Source: Sparassis latifolia (taxonomy: Eukaryota > Basidiomycota > Agaricomycetes > Polyporales > Sparassidaceae). Taken from it: a stretch of 64,000 nt of DNA. This document shows positions 48,312-60,010 of this stretch, in pieces; position 1 is the stretch's first letter; each line of letters begins with the position of its first letter. The stretch is taken from the NCBI GenBank assembly GCA_018466975.1, contig CM031557.1, positions 1,302,001-1,366,000 of the forward strand, read 5' to 3'. The notes beneath the pieces are model-generated. The model did no database searches. It was not told the DNA's origin and was given only the letters and a program-made list of their open reading frames with translations. The position numbers and the translations under genes were made by a program.

Positions 48312-49054
48312 CGTAGCTGAGACGCGGATCAGCGATTGAAAAAGTATGCGAGAACGACCGATTGCCTACGCACCATAATGCTGGTTGTGAGCATGGAGAT
48401 AATGGAGCCTCGGTAGAGGGAAGTGTTATGTCGTAGATAACGGGCGCTTCCCACTCAGAATATACGCGCGTGTTTTGTCTGCGAACGGCTACCTGCTAAG
48501 TTTTATGAATTTGTCTGCGATAACACATTGGTCCTGCGCCCCCTCGAGACTCTGTGTCTGTCCCTACAACCCAGCATGCATTACAGAACCTTTGTGTCAG
48601 TCGATCGACTTCGGAAGATCGACTTTGGTCCTGATTCTAGTTTTCTGAGCGTTCAATATGCTCACCCTGCACGGACTGCTGCAGCCACTGGCCATGTCTT
48701 TAATTCCATCTACTGCTCCTGCGGTGATCAATCCATCCGTTGAGTCTTCCAAGAGGCAGTCTCTTCCACCCCAAAGTGTCCAACGTATCTCGTCTGTCCC
48801 CCATCGCCAACCTCCTCCTCTGAAGCACAATGCGGACTATAACATACCAGGCCTTCGTGCACATCCAATGAGACCTGCTGGCCCATTTGATGGACCCAGG
48901 CTTTTCGACAACCCGCCGGTCGCACACACGCATGAGTGAGGACCGTGTCCTCCTACAGTTGTGCTTCATTAGAGTGAGTATTTGACTGCGCGTTTGCGAA
49001 AAGCCGAACCTGTACTCATGGCTTTTATTTTCTCAGGTTTCCATCTCAGTTTCC
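48312..49054. other. Unassigned stretch left of the POL1 relic
   Basis: It has a plus-strand frame 48658-48939 rich in Pro and His, of no known family. The N-terminal part of DNA polymerase alpha that should precede 49055 is not found here. Confidence 0.4.
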
Positions 49055-52000
49055 ATGCCACAACAATCGTCCGTACGTGTGATTCATGCCGCCATCACTC
49101 CTCATCACATTGCTGATAGACGTGCCGCGGGGAAGGGCAAAGTCGACGGGAAAGCGAAAGCGAAGGCGAAGGCGAAGCCACTGCCCCCAGCAGTAATACC
49201 GAGCGTCAGTACTTATAGACCCATAGTCTCTGCAGCGCAGGAGACTGACTTCATGGCTTTAATTTTAGGCGACATGGATTCCTTTCTCGCCCAAGCCGGT
49301 GGGAGTTTGCGCAAGCGCAAAACACGGCCGGAACCTGTATATGATAAGCCGAGAACATCACCCCCTCGCGCTACTGGCGATCACAGGGACAGCCATCCAG
49401 ATTATTTTGACGCCTCATCTGACAGAATTAACGACGATGGTGTCGGACCCTCAAGCGATGACCAGTTTCTCAGCCCAAAGGAGAAGACGAGGAAGGAGGC
49501 CATTGATATGACGCCCGCTACCAAGAGGCTTGAACGGATGAACGTCCATAGCGGAACGGACGAAGGCGACACGTCATTTGAAGGCCTGGACATGGACGTG
49601 TTCATGGACGTCGACGACAAAGACATCAATGGCGACATGTCACTCAAACCGAAGCCGGAAGACTTGAGTGTACGCAAAAAATGCTTAAGTCTATTGACCG
49701 AAAGCTCAATGCGCAGGACAAGAAAGTCAAAGAGGACGACACCCCATCGTGGCCCTCTGTCTATGACTCTCTCAGCGTGATGACCGATGACACGCTGGGC
49801 CCACTCTCCACTTCTACATCTACATCTCGAGTACATCTGTCCTCGAGGAAGATGGTTCTCTGCGATTCATCTGACTTGATTATCTCGAACATGAAGGGCA
49901 TCCCTACTTCGTGGGAAAGACCCGAGACAAGGTCTTGAAGGCCTGGTTATCATGTTGCGTCACTGTCGAAAACCTGCAGCGTAATCTATTCGTCCTATCC
50001 CGAGCGCAGCGCATCGAGGAAGACGAGGCGAGGAACACCTACGAGACCGATGTGGTGCCCGAGATGAAACACGTATATGAGGACTTCGATTGTTTTCACA
50101 GGAAGGCTGGCATCAAGCGCCGGAGAGCAAAGTTCATCAAGAGGAAGTACGTGTTCGGAGAGAAGGACGTACCGAAAGGGGAGGCACAATGGATGAAAGT
50201 TGTGCATGGCTTCGACGGTACGTCATCCCTCTTTTTGTCGCAATAAGGTATACTCTGAAGTCGCCGCAGAACCACAAATCTAGAGTAACGTGTCTAGCCC
50301 GAACTTTTCACGCATCTTCGGTACCAACACAAGTGCCTTCGAACCGCTGGTGTTGAAGCGCAGAACAATGGGTCCGTGCTAGCTGCAAATCAAGAAGCCT
50401 CACCTGGAACACAAGGGAGTGCGTACATCCAATTCCCTTCTTTGATGCTTAACGCTGACGTGTAGACATGCAGGTATCTTGGTGCAAAGTCGAAGCAACG
50501 GTGTCGGACCCGAAAGACGTCAATGCATTCTCTGATACGGACATCCAATTTCCCAAGGAAACACCGCCATTAACCGTGATGAGTCTCGGCCTCAACACCG
50601 TTGTCAATCACAAGGAGAACAACCGCGAGATTGTGTGTGCCACGGCAAGGATCTGGTCGAACTGTACATTCACGGATCTGTCAGCACATTCATACTAAAA
50701 AGTATCCTGTATGTAGTGCAAATTGACGATCCTACGCCTCCAGAGGCTCTTCCGTGTTCTGTACATACGTTTGTTCCACCTTTGGACCGCTTCCCGCCAA
50801 ACTTCGAAGTACGCGCTGGACGCAATGGCATAGGAGTCATCTCTCCTCATGAAGAACGAGTGGATGCTGCTGAACAGCTTGCTTGGTTCGTCTCAGACAT
50901 CTCCCGACTGAAATATTCGCACTCCTAGTGACAATTCACAAAGCAGACCCTGATGTCATTGTTGGGCACGAGTTCCTTGGGGTCGCTCTGGACGACCTTA
51001 TCCACCGTATGAGAGAATTGTAAGCAGACCATTGGTCACGAATCGGCCGGTTCAGGCGATCGAGATGGCCGAATATCGGTAGGCAAGGGAGCAACCTGCG
51101 ATTCATCAATGGGAGGTTGGTCTGCGATCTTGCTAGTGATGGTGCGAAGGTGCACAGAGCGTCCACGCATTGAAAAACTACAACACCCGCGGATATACTA
51201 TTAGGGCATGATCTCGTCCACAACGTGGTCGCTCACCGAAATGTGCAAGACTCATCTCAAGAGTGAGAGGCAGGATATCGACCCGATGATACTGCCAGCT
51301 ACTTCGACAGTGGCGTCAGTTCGCCGGACAGGCTTCTTACTTTCGTCCGGCATTGTGAACTAGATGCTTACTACTAGATGGTGCTGGCGGCCAAGGTACA
51401 GATGCATCGTTTGACGAGGCAACTGACGAATTTGGCTGGAAACTCATGGTCAGTTATTTTCGCTATTTTGCATGATTCCAGACTGACCGGCTTTGGTAGG
51501 AACAAGACGCTCAACGGTGGACGTGCCGAGAGAAACGAGTAGATCTTGTTGCACGAATTCCATCGCTTGAAGTACATCTGTCCTGACAAGGTGTACGGCA
51601 AGATGGCTGCCACTGTTGAGAAGATCGAGGCACGGGATATTGATGCAGAAGGAGGCAAGACGACCAAAGGCAAGCGGGATAAGTCTTCGAACCCAAGCGT
51701 GGATTGTGGGACAAGTTCATACTCGTTATGGACTTCAACTCGCTGTATCCGACTATCATCCAGGAGTACAACATCGACTTCATGATTGTTGACAGGATGG
51801 AGGATGAGGTGAGTGGACGTACAGTTGGGGAAACTGTAATATGCTGATGAATGAACTGATCAGGAGGGTGAAGAAAAAATCCCAGAATCACTGAGTCCTG
51901 AGGTTGCCCAGGGCGTTCTTCCCCGTCCCATTGCTACTCTTGTCAACAGGCGTAGGCAGGCCAAAAGTCTAATGAAAGACCGCAAAGCGACACAATCACA

Positions 52001-53741
52001 GTTGCTTCAGGTACTATCAGTCACATCACGGGCAGTGGCGTGCCACTGATTATTTTCTGCAGTGGGATATCAAACAGATGGCATTGAAGCTTACAGCGAA
52101 CAGTACTTGCGGTTGTCTGGGATTCGAGTACTCCAGGTTCTACGCCCTCCCCTCGCTGCCCCCACGACGTTCAAGGGTCGTGAGATTCTGACGCATACTC
52201 GTGAACTAGCAGAGTCTCCAGCTTGACGTGCGTGGGGTCGAAGTTGTACTTGAAGGCTCTTCTGATTACGTTCGCAGGTTGTCTATGGAGATACGGACTC
52301 GGTCTTCGTTAATTCCAACGTCACTGAGCTTCCAGAGGCACTCAAGATATCAGCAGAGTCCCAAAAAAGCGGTCAATGGTCGCTACAAACTCTTGGAGAT
52401 TGACCTCGATGGTATCTTCCAACGTTTGCTCCTGTTACAAGAGAAGAAGTATGCGGCCATCAAGGTCGAAGATGGTGGACGACCATCCACAGAGGTGAAG
52501 GGGTTGGACATGAAGCGCAGAGGGTATTGTGCGTTATCTAAGGCGGTGTCTCAGTATGTCACCATTTCTTCTAGGAATGTGCGTAAACCAACACATTTTC
52601 AGATACGTACCAGACCAGATTCTGTCGGGAGAGGCGACCGAAACTGTCGTTGAACGGATACACGAGTATCTCACAACTATGGGCGAGGATATTCGCGCAG
52701 GCAAGATCAAGTTGGACGAGTTCATCATCCCAGAGGACCACCCTAATGCTAAGAGCCAGCCACATGTCTAAGTTGCTTTGAGGATGAAGGCGAGGGGCGG
52801 CACCGCTCGATCGGGTGACGTTATACGTTACGTATTCTGCGTAGGTGAGAGCGGCGAGGTAGGCAAGACCGCTCAAGCTGAGTGGGCGAAGGATCCCGAT
52901 GAGGTACGAAGGGCAAGCGACGAGTTGAAGATTGGTGAGTCCGTCGGAGGCCCTCGACATGAAATAGACACTGAAATTGTATTAAGACTACGAACATTAT
53001 CTGGCACACCAAATCTTGCCTCCGATCGAACGTTTATGTGAAGGGACCGACCGGTCACGATTGGCCGAGTGCCTGGGTAAGCAGTGAAACGAAGAAGAGA
53101 ACGCTGCGTATATCCATTTCTAACTTAATATGTCCCAGGGCTCGATGCAAGCCGATACCGCAATCCGGATGGGGCGGAAGAACGGCCTTCGGCACTCTGG
53201 ATTCGTTGATGTCAGATGCCGAGAGATTCAAGGACACGGATCCGTTCGTTGTGCGATGCCGCTCGTGCCAGGGTGAAGTTGCCTTCGCGTCTATCAGTGA
53301 CAGAGAGGTGCCATGCCTGATCCGCCATTAAATTTGGGAACTGCAGACTTATGTCTTATGGAATAAAGGCTTCGCTGTTGCTCCCCGCTGGCCCGACATG
53401 TTCTGGGTGCCATGGCAAATTAGGGACAGTTAGTTTGCAAGTGCAACTGGAGACGCAGATCCGGGAACACATCGCAATGTACTACGAAGGCTGGACTGTC
53501 TGTGATGACCCCACATGTGGTAACCGGACACGGATGACGGGCGTGTATGGGCGAAGATGTCTCCGGCATGAATGCCACGGAACAGTGATGTTCGAGGTGC
53601 GTCGCATGGCTCGAGGATGCGAAACTGGTGCTGACGTGTCGTAACTGATGAACCAGATCCGGTTCTATCTCTCTCTGTTCAACGTGGAGAAGGCGTTGAA
53701 GAGTGCAACGGGGACGAGACTAGGTGCGCTCAAGTCCATCG
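49055..53741 (+). pseudogene. DNA polymerase alpha catalytic subunit (POL1) relic, introns retained
   Basis: Plus-strand pieces follow POL1 in order. A charged N-terminal segment (49055-49690) comes first, then VGKTRDKVLKAW and KRKYVFGEKDVPKGE (to 50217). The exonuclease-like region (SDTDIQFPKE, VGHEFLGVALDDL) follows. Polymerase motif A is [14 protein letters not shown] near 51735, motif [14 protein letters not shown] near 52090 (consensus has MYG where TCG is read), and motif C YGDTDS near 52285. The zinc-finger tail has CRSCQGEV near 53262 and CSGCHGKL near 53400. GT..AG introns are still recognisable, so it is not a processed copy. Frameshifts near 52150 (after SRFYA), 52215 and 52355 break the polymerase core, and the N-terminus is missing. 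An intact POL1 must exist elsewhere. Confidence 0.85.
50361..50487 (+). repeat. Internal POL1 segment, copy A of a direct duplication
   Basis: CAGAACAATGGGTCCGTGCT onward, coding the WLQIKKPHL-type segment plus the following intron. It is closely similar to 53742-53869. Confidence 0.8.
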
Positions 53742-53869
53742 CAGAATAATGGGTCCATGCTGGCTGCAAATCAAGAAGCCCCATCTAGAACACAAGGGAG
53801 TGCGTGCATCCAATTCCCTCCTTTGGTGCTTTGTGCTGACGTGCAGAAGTGTAGGTCTCTTGGTGCAAA
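53742..53869 (+). repeat. Internal POL1 segment, copy B fused to the POL1 tail
   Basis: CAGAATAATGGGTCCATGCT onward matches copy A over about 127 bp with scattered substitutions, including the intron. Here it directly follows the C-terminal zinc-finger exons, whereas in the gene it belongs about 3.4 kb upstream. The join at about 53741 is therefore a rearrangement breakpoint. Confidence 0.8.
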
Positions 53870-54297
53870 TCGGACGAATGGGTGAAAAGAACATACCGAC
53901 GATATTCCTTGTCTGTGCCATCCGAGACACCACGAGAGGCAGCGTCAAGCACTGCACTCCAACCAGGACTATTCACTGGCCTATCACCATTCCAACCAGC
54001 GACACTGCCATTCGTGGCAGTGGCGCCGTGGCTCGCAGTACCACCATTGAAAGGAGAGGTACCACCGTTCCCGACAGATTGTTCGGATTCATCTTCAGCC
54101 TCTTCAAGAGGAACAAGCTTAATGACGCTCCACGGAAGTGGGCCATGGGCCTCTGCCTCTCCGGTAACGTCGTCCTCGAGATCATACGATGACACGTGTT
54201 CTTCAAGTGCCTCTTCGAGTCCAGTACAAGAGACAGGCGAGGACATTTCGAAGGGGCACAGAGGGGAGGGAGTACTGGGGCTGCAAGAGATGTGCAA
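53785..54297 (-). CDS. Unassigned 170-codon acidic ORF
   Basis: A minus-strand frame with an acidic head (EEALEEHVSSYDLEDD), a Gly/Asn/Thr-rich middle and GVSDGTDKEYRRYV near the end. The last motif recalls the start of DNA-binding regions of some basidiomycete mobile-element proteins, but the match is too short to name. Its C-terminal part overlaps the duplicated POL1 segment on the other strand, so the real end should be earlier, near 53880 where a splice donor could lie. Probably a fragment of another mobile element. Confidence 0.3.
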   Translation of the reverse strand: MHISCSPSTPSPLCPFEMSSPVSCTGLEEALEEHVSSYDLEDDVTGEAEAHGPLPWSVIKLVPLEEAEDESEQSVGNGGTSPFNGGTASHGATATNGSVAGWNGDRPVNSPGWSAVLDAASRGVSDGTDKEYRRYVLFTHSSDLHQETYTSARQHKAPKEGIGCTHSLVF

Positions 54298-55142
54298 AAT
54301 ACAGATACCGCGGACGTGCTCTTCGGCTTCACCATGGCTCGGACCGCCTTAAATACTCCCTGGTGTAAGCACACTATTCCTCATCCATCCAGACAACGGA
54401 TCCAATAGGCATAGGTAAACCGGTGGCCGCCCAAGTCCACGGGATGATTGGTTAGTAATATAACGAACTTACACTGGCAATCCATCTGCTTGTTCGACCC
54501 GTGAAGTAACCTGAAGTAACGTTAGCAGACACTCTAGGACTTCTCCCGTTGACGCGTTAGACTCGGATAAGAAGGGAACCGTCAAAGCTTAGGATGATCT
54601 ATTCGGAAACCCCGTTACAGCGGAACTACTGCATAGAAACATGGAAAGACGGAGGTGCCATCCAAAAAACCAATGACCGCCAACAACGGCGTCGATCATT
54701 GACTGAGGGTACCGTGCGCTGCTAACGCTGCTCACCAGGTCACAAAGGGTGGGGCCATGTTGTAGTCGTCATTAATTCATTAGAGACGACGAGCAACGGC
54801 CGGCCCTTCCCCAATGAACGCCCTCTCTTTCTCGGACAAAGGGACTCTACTTAGTCTCCCAAAGCACGTTGTGCCCGAGAGGTGGGGTACGTTTCTAGCT
54901 TGGGGGAGAGGGTGATTGAAGACGGACATCTGGTACAGGGGAGGACGTATGCGGTGACAGGCGGGCAGTGGCGAGAAGGGAGATCAGTCTCGAACCGTCG
55001 AATGAAAATGTCCACGCAAAGGCTCACCGTACGCATTGTGTCACCCGCTCGCGACGCGTCGAACCAACAGTCGTGATGCCAACTCCAGGCCGCCTTGCGT
55101 AGTACCCGCGTCGCTACATAAAAGCACACGCATCGCGCTTGA
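54298..55142. other. Intergenic, no gene recognised
   Basis: About 850 bp of short overlapping frames. Nothing supported. Confidence 0.45.
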
Positions 55143-55633
55143 TCAGACACACGATGCAGAGCTGCGCGGTGATGGTCCACTTGTCCGTGTGCAGGTTGAA
55201 CTTGAAAATTGTGCTTCCACGGGTGCAGGTGCAGAGCTAGACTGGAGGACGGCCGCAGGTCGAGCGATCGGTGAGGACGACGGCGCCACTGAGGGTAAGG
55301 GCTCGGGGAAGTTAACGAAGGCCGGAGCGGATGTCAAGGACAGGAAGGCGGAGGAGGCGGGCATGTCTGAGGTCGGCGGCGCTGCTGCGGGAGTGGACGT
55401 GAGCGACGCGGTAGGCATGGACGTCGGCGCGGTAGCAGGGGTGGAGGTAGCTGCAGCAGAGCCAGAGCCAGGCCCGAGGGAAGACATATACGCGTTCTGG
55501 AAATGTCGTTCTGCGCGCCGTCGATCATCTTCAGGAGATCGACACAGTCGGGAGTTGGCAGCCCCATGTAGTCCGGCGGTAGTCGCAGACTCGAAAGTGA
55601 TGGGATTGGCGGCATGTTGGACAGCTCCCGCAT
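55143..55633 (-). CDS. Unassigned Ala/Pro/Ser-rich ORF, probable exon pair
   Basis: Two overlapping minus-strand frames. The first, from 55633, begins MRELSNMPPIPSLSSLRLPP, then TPDCVDLLKMIDGAQNDIS. It probably passes through a junction near 55490 into the second frame, rich in Ala, Pro, Ser and Thr. The head looks like a real N-terminus and the tail is low complexity. No family recognised. A plus-strand frame over the same interval (55036-55635) is its shadow, as its Gly/Ala/Val composition suggests. Confidence 0.35.
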
Positions 55634-56271
55634 AGTGGGTGAATTTCCATAACTGAGCGCCTAAAGCAGCCTATCGCTCCAGTCACCGTGAGCGGCACGA
55701 AAAGCGAAACAGTCCAGTTGAGGAAACTGCTGATCCTGCATATTGAATGGGATAGTCAATCTGCAGGAGCCATTAGGGAGAGGCAGCAGGCAGGTAAAGG
55801 AACGCACTGGTTGTGTCAGTGCTTGAAGTCGATGGTCGGGCCTTTGCGGTCGAATTCGCGCTCGTATGGTGGGAGCTCTGAGATGACCCATGCGACGAGT
55901 CATGCCGCTGTGGCGACAGTCCTGGAAGTAGCGTACAATCGAATTATTCATACAGATTTACTTGGAGTGGGGAATGATCTTACTAGTCTACAACGTAGGA
56001 GCGGTCGAACTATGCGAACGCATCGTCGCCAAAAATTTGCCTAAATCCCCTCTGTAGGTTGAGGTCGTGAGCACCTTGAAGTTTCGGGGCAAATGGACGA
56101 CTTCGAGCAAGTTGCGAACCCGTTTGCGAACCCGATCTACTGAAATTCAGAGAAACTTGCAGCCCGTATCCCCTCACAGAGCATATGGCCTGCGGGAGAA
56201 GCGTATCGTGTGCGTGGCTGCTCTTCTGTGGTGGACCATCCCATACGATTGTTCCATCGCATCTGAACTGT

Positions 56272-57138
56272 CTATTCGAAGGACCAATCGGGGCCGAGGC
56301 CGTCCGTCCACGCAGTAACTGGACCGCAAGTGATTAACAGTAAACGTGGGGAAACCTGAATCCATCGTGCCTGCCTTGAAGGACGAGTGATTACCCCATC
56401 GCTTCGCGAACGACTCGGGCATGGTGTGGTCCGTTGACGCCTCGCCTGGTCATCCATGACGCGAATGAGACCCCCAGGCTTGTGCTGCAATAAGCGGAGA
56501 CACGCGGAGTTGTCGAAATACGGCACCTGGAGAACGAAGCGGGAGATACCCTCTGTCGTGTACTCGCAGACGTGGCGCTCGAACAGCTTCTTCTGTGTGA
56601 AGTTCTGTAACCGCTTGTTAGCGAAGTTGACGCAGAACTGATCTAGGGAGTTCGGCCGGCTAGTCATGTTCTGGGGGCCGGGTAAGTCAAACAGTCCGAT
56701 GAACATATTGAAGTCGTCGTGGCAAAGGCGTTGGTTGACGTGTTCGTTCAACCATGCAAACAGGAGGGAGTATAGCGGCTTCACGAGTTCGTCTCGGTTA
56801 TCAGAGGCACCGTCGGGATCCAGGAAGATTGTACATAGTTCCTTCTTCCCCATCTTCGTTCTGTACGATAGCGCAGCCTCCAAAGCTTCCGGCTGCACGT
56901 CCAAGAAATCTGCGACGATATCGAGGACATCCGTGTTGCCCACGACAGCAGCGCCTTCGCTAAGAGAGCGATCGGTATGGAATTCCAGGTTACCCAGATG
57001 GAGAATAGCAGCAACCAGCTGGCACTTCTGCGCGACATGTCTTTTCGAGAATCCCACGTTCTTCAACGCCACCTTCAACTGATCCAACCGCACGGCATCC
57101 TCATCCCAGATGCACGAACCATCTCGCGAGGCATACAA
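56272..57138 (-). pseudogene. Myosin-motor chitin synthase fragment
   Basis: The 288-codon minus-strand frame reads DEDAVRLDQLKVALKNVGFS, then CQLVAAILHLGNLEF, then YSLLFAWLNEHVNQRL and MFIGLFDLPGPQNM. Further on are NSLDQFCVNFANKRLQNF and KPGGLIRVMDDQARR. This is the C-terminal half of the myosin-like motor in class V-type fungal chitin synthases. After a frameshift, MPESFAKRWGNHSSFKAGTM and FPTFTVNH continue at 56422-56330. The N-terminal half of the motor (P-loop) and the whole chitin synthase catalytic domain are absent. It is thus a dead fragment of a septum and tip-growth enzyme, about 3 kb from the POL1 relic. Confidence 0.85.
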
Positions 57139-57676
57139 CTTGAAATGGCGGGGAGATGGACATCAATTGGACAGGTGACACACATGAGAGAGTCCCTTGC
57201 AGACAGTCGTGTCTACAGGGAACCCCATCAAAAGGAATCAGCTGGGGACAATCGTACCCGACACGCCAACTGTCCAAGTCGCAGGGATGCTGGACCTTCA
57301 CGAACCGGTCATCCAATGGCCAATGGCGAAAGTGAACCGTAAGGCGGGGGTGCATTTAGCGAACTGGATCTATGATGCACGGACGGACCATACTACGAGG
57401 TGTACTTCGCGGAGTGCCGTGAGCGAGCTCGATCGCACGATCTGCTCTGCACACTGCAAGTCAGACATGTCTTGCGACGCGCATCACGAAAGGTTTCTGC
57501 TGAACATAATCCGCAGGCTAGAGTCAGCGAACCCTCTTCGATCTCTCCCGAAAGATGTCACGTACCAGTAACAGCCCGCTCACGTTGACGTCCTAGTCCC
57601 TACAGTCCTTAGCGGTCCTGGACGTCCCGTGGTGGCCTCACGGAAGCACTCAACCTCTACTTCCGCTCCCTCGCCA
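57139..57676. other. No gene recognised
   Basis: 540 bp between the chitin synthase fragment and the next ORF. Short featureless frames only. Confidence 0.4.
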
Positions 57677-58573
57677 CTACAAGTTTGCCTGACAGTGCTC
57701 TGATGGTGACGGTCTACGTGGCCACGGCTCACGATCGGCCCGCGGACGGCGCGGTACAGGCCTTTCTTGCAAATGCACAACGACGACGAGAATACATCTG
57801 GCAGTTCGAGTTTCACGACGAACTCGTTGCATAGTCCACGCACCGGGCCCCCAAGCTGACCGCAGCCATTGAGAACGCAAAGACAGAGGTTCTGGCTCGA
57901 ACTGAACGATGGACATGTTTGTGCAACACGTCATTTTTGTGTTGAGCAATAGTGGTCTCGATCTCGATCGCATCTTGCGCACCTCGGTAGCAAGCCTACC
58001 AACGATAAGTCTTCGCGTCGCGTCGAACGTAGGGAATTCTGCATGCAAGGAACGCAGGATAGGGATGAAACTGTCAACGATGAGGCCTGCTGTCCCCCGC
58101 TTGTCCGGTGCGAAATCGATGAGTTGAGATATATGAGGCTTGACCGCCTGAGTGAGCTGTGCGGTAAGGCCCTCATAGTCGATAGGTTCGGGCGTAACGC
58201 TGCAAGCTGCGGTACCAAGAACTTCGTGACCACATGAACGACGGACTCCTTCTCTACCTGCGGAGAAGACCTCGAGATATCCATCGTCTGGAAAAATGAG
58301 ACACATGTCAGGAATGTCTACGACTTTGCTTCCGCCATCTTGATCGAGATCCTCGTTTGCTTCTTGCACGGCACGCTGGGTGGGAGGGATATATCCACTG
58401 CACGCCTCCGCCTCGGCATCTTCGGCAAGCGGAGGAAGGGCAGTGTCCGCGCAGGAGAGTTCAACGTCTATGCGTTGCTTCTTGAAGATCGAGTTCCGAG
58501 ACGCCTTGGAAAGATAACGCGGTGGAAACTCGGTGTCGACGACTTTTTTCGAGATCGACTCTATCACCGGCAT
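57677..58573 (-). CDS. Unassigned 298-codon ORF, possibly part of a multi-exon gene
   Basis: The frame has an acidic middle (PPLAEDAEAEAC, VQEANEDLDQDGG) followed by LTAQLTQAVKPHISQLIDF and SFIPILRSLHAEFPTFDA, a helical stretch that reads like real protein. The portion after about 57890 (Arg/Trp-rich) looks non-coding, so an intron or the true stop should lie before it. Upstream, the frame 58865-58461 could supply another exon. No family recognised; function unknown. Confidence 0.35.
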   Translation of the reverse strand: MPVIESISKKVVDTEFPPRYLSKASRNSIFKKQRIDVELSCADTALPPLAEDAEAEACSGYIPPTQRAVQEANEDLDQDGGSKVVDIPDMCLIFPDDGYLEVFSAGREGVRRSCGHEVLGTAACSVTPEPIDYEGLTAQLTQAVKPHISQLIDFAPDKRGTAGLIVDSFIPILRSLHAEFPTFDATRRLIVGRLATEVRKMRSRSRPLLLNTKMTCCTNMSIVQFEPEPLSLRSQWLRSAWGPGAWTMQRVRRETRTARCILVVVVHLQERPVPRRPRADREPWPRRPSPSEHCQANL

Positions 58574-59313
58574 AAAGCCCTACATCGAGCGTTAGCCGAT
58601 GGAAATTTGAAGCCGACGTGTGCGCGTAGCTGAAATGACTCACTACGGGGAGGGCATACAACTTGCATGCTGACGATCGGACGAGCAGCATCGCCCGCCA
58701 GAGACCAACAGGTGTAGATGTCGATTCATACACGCTACGTCTGCGAAACAATCGACGAGGGCGAGTAATCGTCGCCATGTTACGCACGGCACACCAGCTA
58801 GTCGTGTCGGCATCACGACCCTCTGGCTGCATCGCTGAGCCATTGGGAGCTACGCACGAGCACAACGAGCGGCGGCTGGCTAAACAGCGGCAGGGAATGG
58901 TAGGGAGTAGGGGTAGTTAGTCGTTCAACATTCCTCGGGAAAGCAGTTGATCTTAAATTTTAGGTTTACCTGCCATGTGACTTACAGTCCATTTCCGATT
59001 CCCTAAATGCACGTATGGTGGTCGCTGACGTAAGAAGATTGTTAGGAGGTTGTACTCGCGCCGCATATAGTAATTCTCGCTCAGAATAGATTTCCGCGGT
59101 CGAAATAATTTGGCCTTTCCGCGAACAATATGGATATCCGCCTTAGCATTTGAACATTCCGCCCTTGCTGCCAGTGCCGAAACGACAACCAGGCCCCTCT
59201 TTCTCCTCTCTCCTCCTCCCGTCGTCGCTCCTGCATCTTGAGCTATGTGTATGACTACGAAGCCCGTGAGCAATTGTGAGTGTGCTTGAATACCGTTCGG
59301 AGATGCCCTGCTG
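58574..59313. other. No gene recognised
   Basis: Short frames on both strands without features. Possible upstream region of the unassigned ORF to the left. Confidence 0.35.
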
Positions 59314-59577
59314 ATGCTGGTGTTCACAGCTCCCGTTTCTTTCACCCATCACCTGTGCAGTATCTTGTCTTGGTGGCAATGGTCACGGTTTCACTTGTTG
59401 CCCGTCGCCGGGTTGGCCGCCGTGCTTTGCATGGTTGCGGCGCTCTGCAAGGCGTTGACGAAGACTTGGACCAAATGGCGAACTGGGTTGGAACTCATCA
59501 CCGTAGCTCGTCTTTATGATGGACCGCCCGAGGTCAGAACGGTTGTTCCGCGTGCAGAAGTCTCATCATTTATTTGA
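59314..59577 (+). CDS. Small predicted membrane protein or terminal exon
   Basis: An 87-codon plus-strand frame with a hydrophobic helix (LLPVAGLAAVLCMVAALC) followed by a basic, Trp-containing segment (KTWTKWRTG) and DGPPEVRTVVPRAEV before the stop. It could be a terminal exon of a longer membrane protein whose earlier exons are to the left, as GT..AG signals are present around 59270. No family recognised. Confidence 0.3.
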   Translation: MLVFTAPVSFTHHLCSILSWWQWSRFHLLPVAGLAAVLCMVAALCKALTKTWTKWRTGLELITVARLYDGPPEVRTVVPRAEVSSFI

Positions 59578-60010
59578 ATCATGCCCGTTGTGCCTATGTT
59601 AGCTTGTACTTGTACTATATTCTCTTGTATTTCTATTGATCTTGTACTCTATACGCTTGTATTGATATCGATCTTGTATTAAATGCATGCTTTACCAATA
59701 AAATAAATAGGGAATCGGACATGGCGTGCGAGCATAGCGCCGCTTACCCCAAGTTATGTATTTTCGCATCCATGCACGATCCGCGAAAAACATCAGAGCG
59801 TCATTATCTCCTCTTTGAATATTCGATTGACCACACATCCATCGTTTTGAAGACAGCATGCATTCTACGTAGCATACGCAATGTGAAATACCAAGAAATA
59901 TGTCTGTACCTCTAGATTTCCTCCACTATGGTTAGACTTTCTGGATTCGGGGCGGTAATCTTCGCGAGAGATAAGCGTCGTTCCTGAACATCATGATGTT
60001 AGAAGGCAGT
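59578..60010. other. AT-rich spacer
   Basis: Contains imperfect direct repeats of CTTGTATT and TTGATCTTGTA units (59608-59685) and a polyadenylation-like AATAAAATAAATA at 59697. No gene. Confidence 0.5.

Noticed and set aside
55036..55635. A 199-codon plus-strand Gly/Ala/Val/Glu-rich ORF
   Set aside because: The complementary minus frame has a natural-looking N-terminus and Ala/Pro/Ser composition. The plus frame is the expected mirror of such low-complexity coding.
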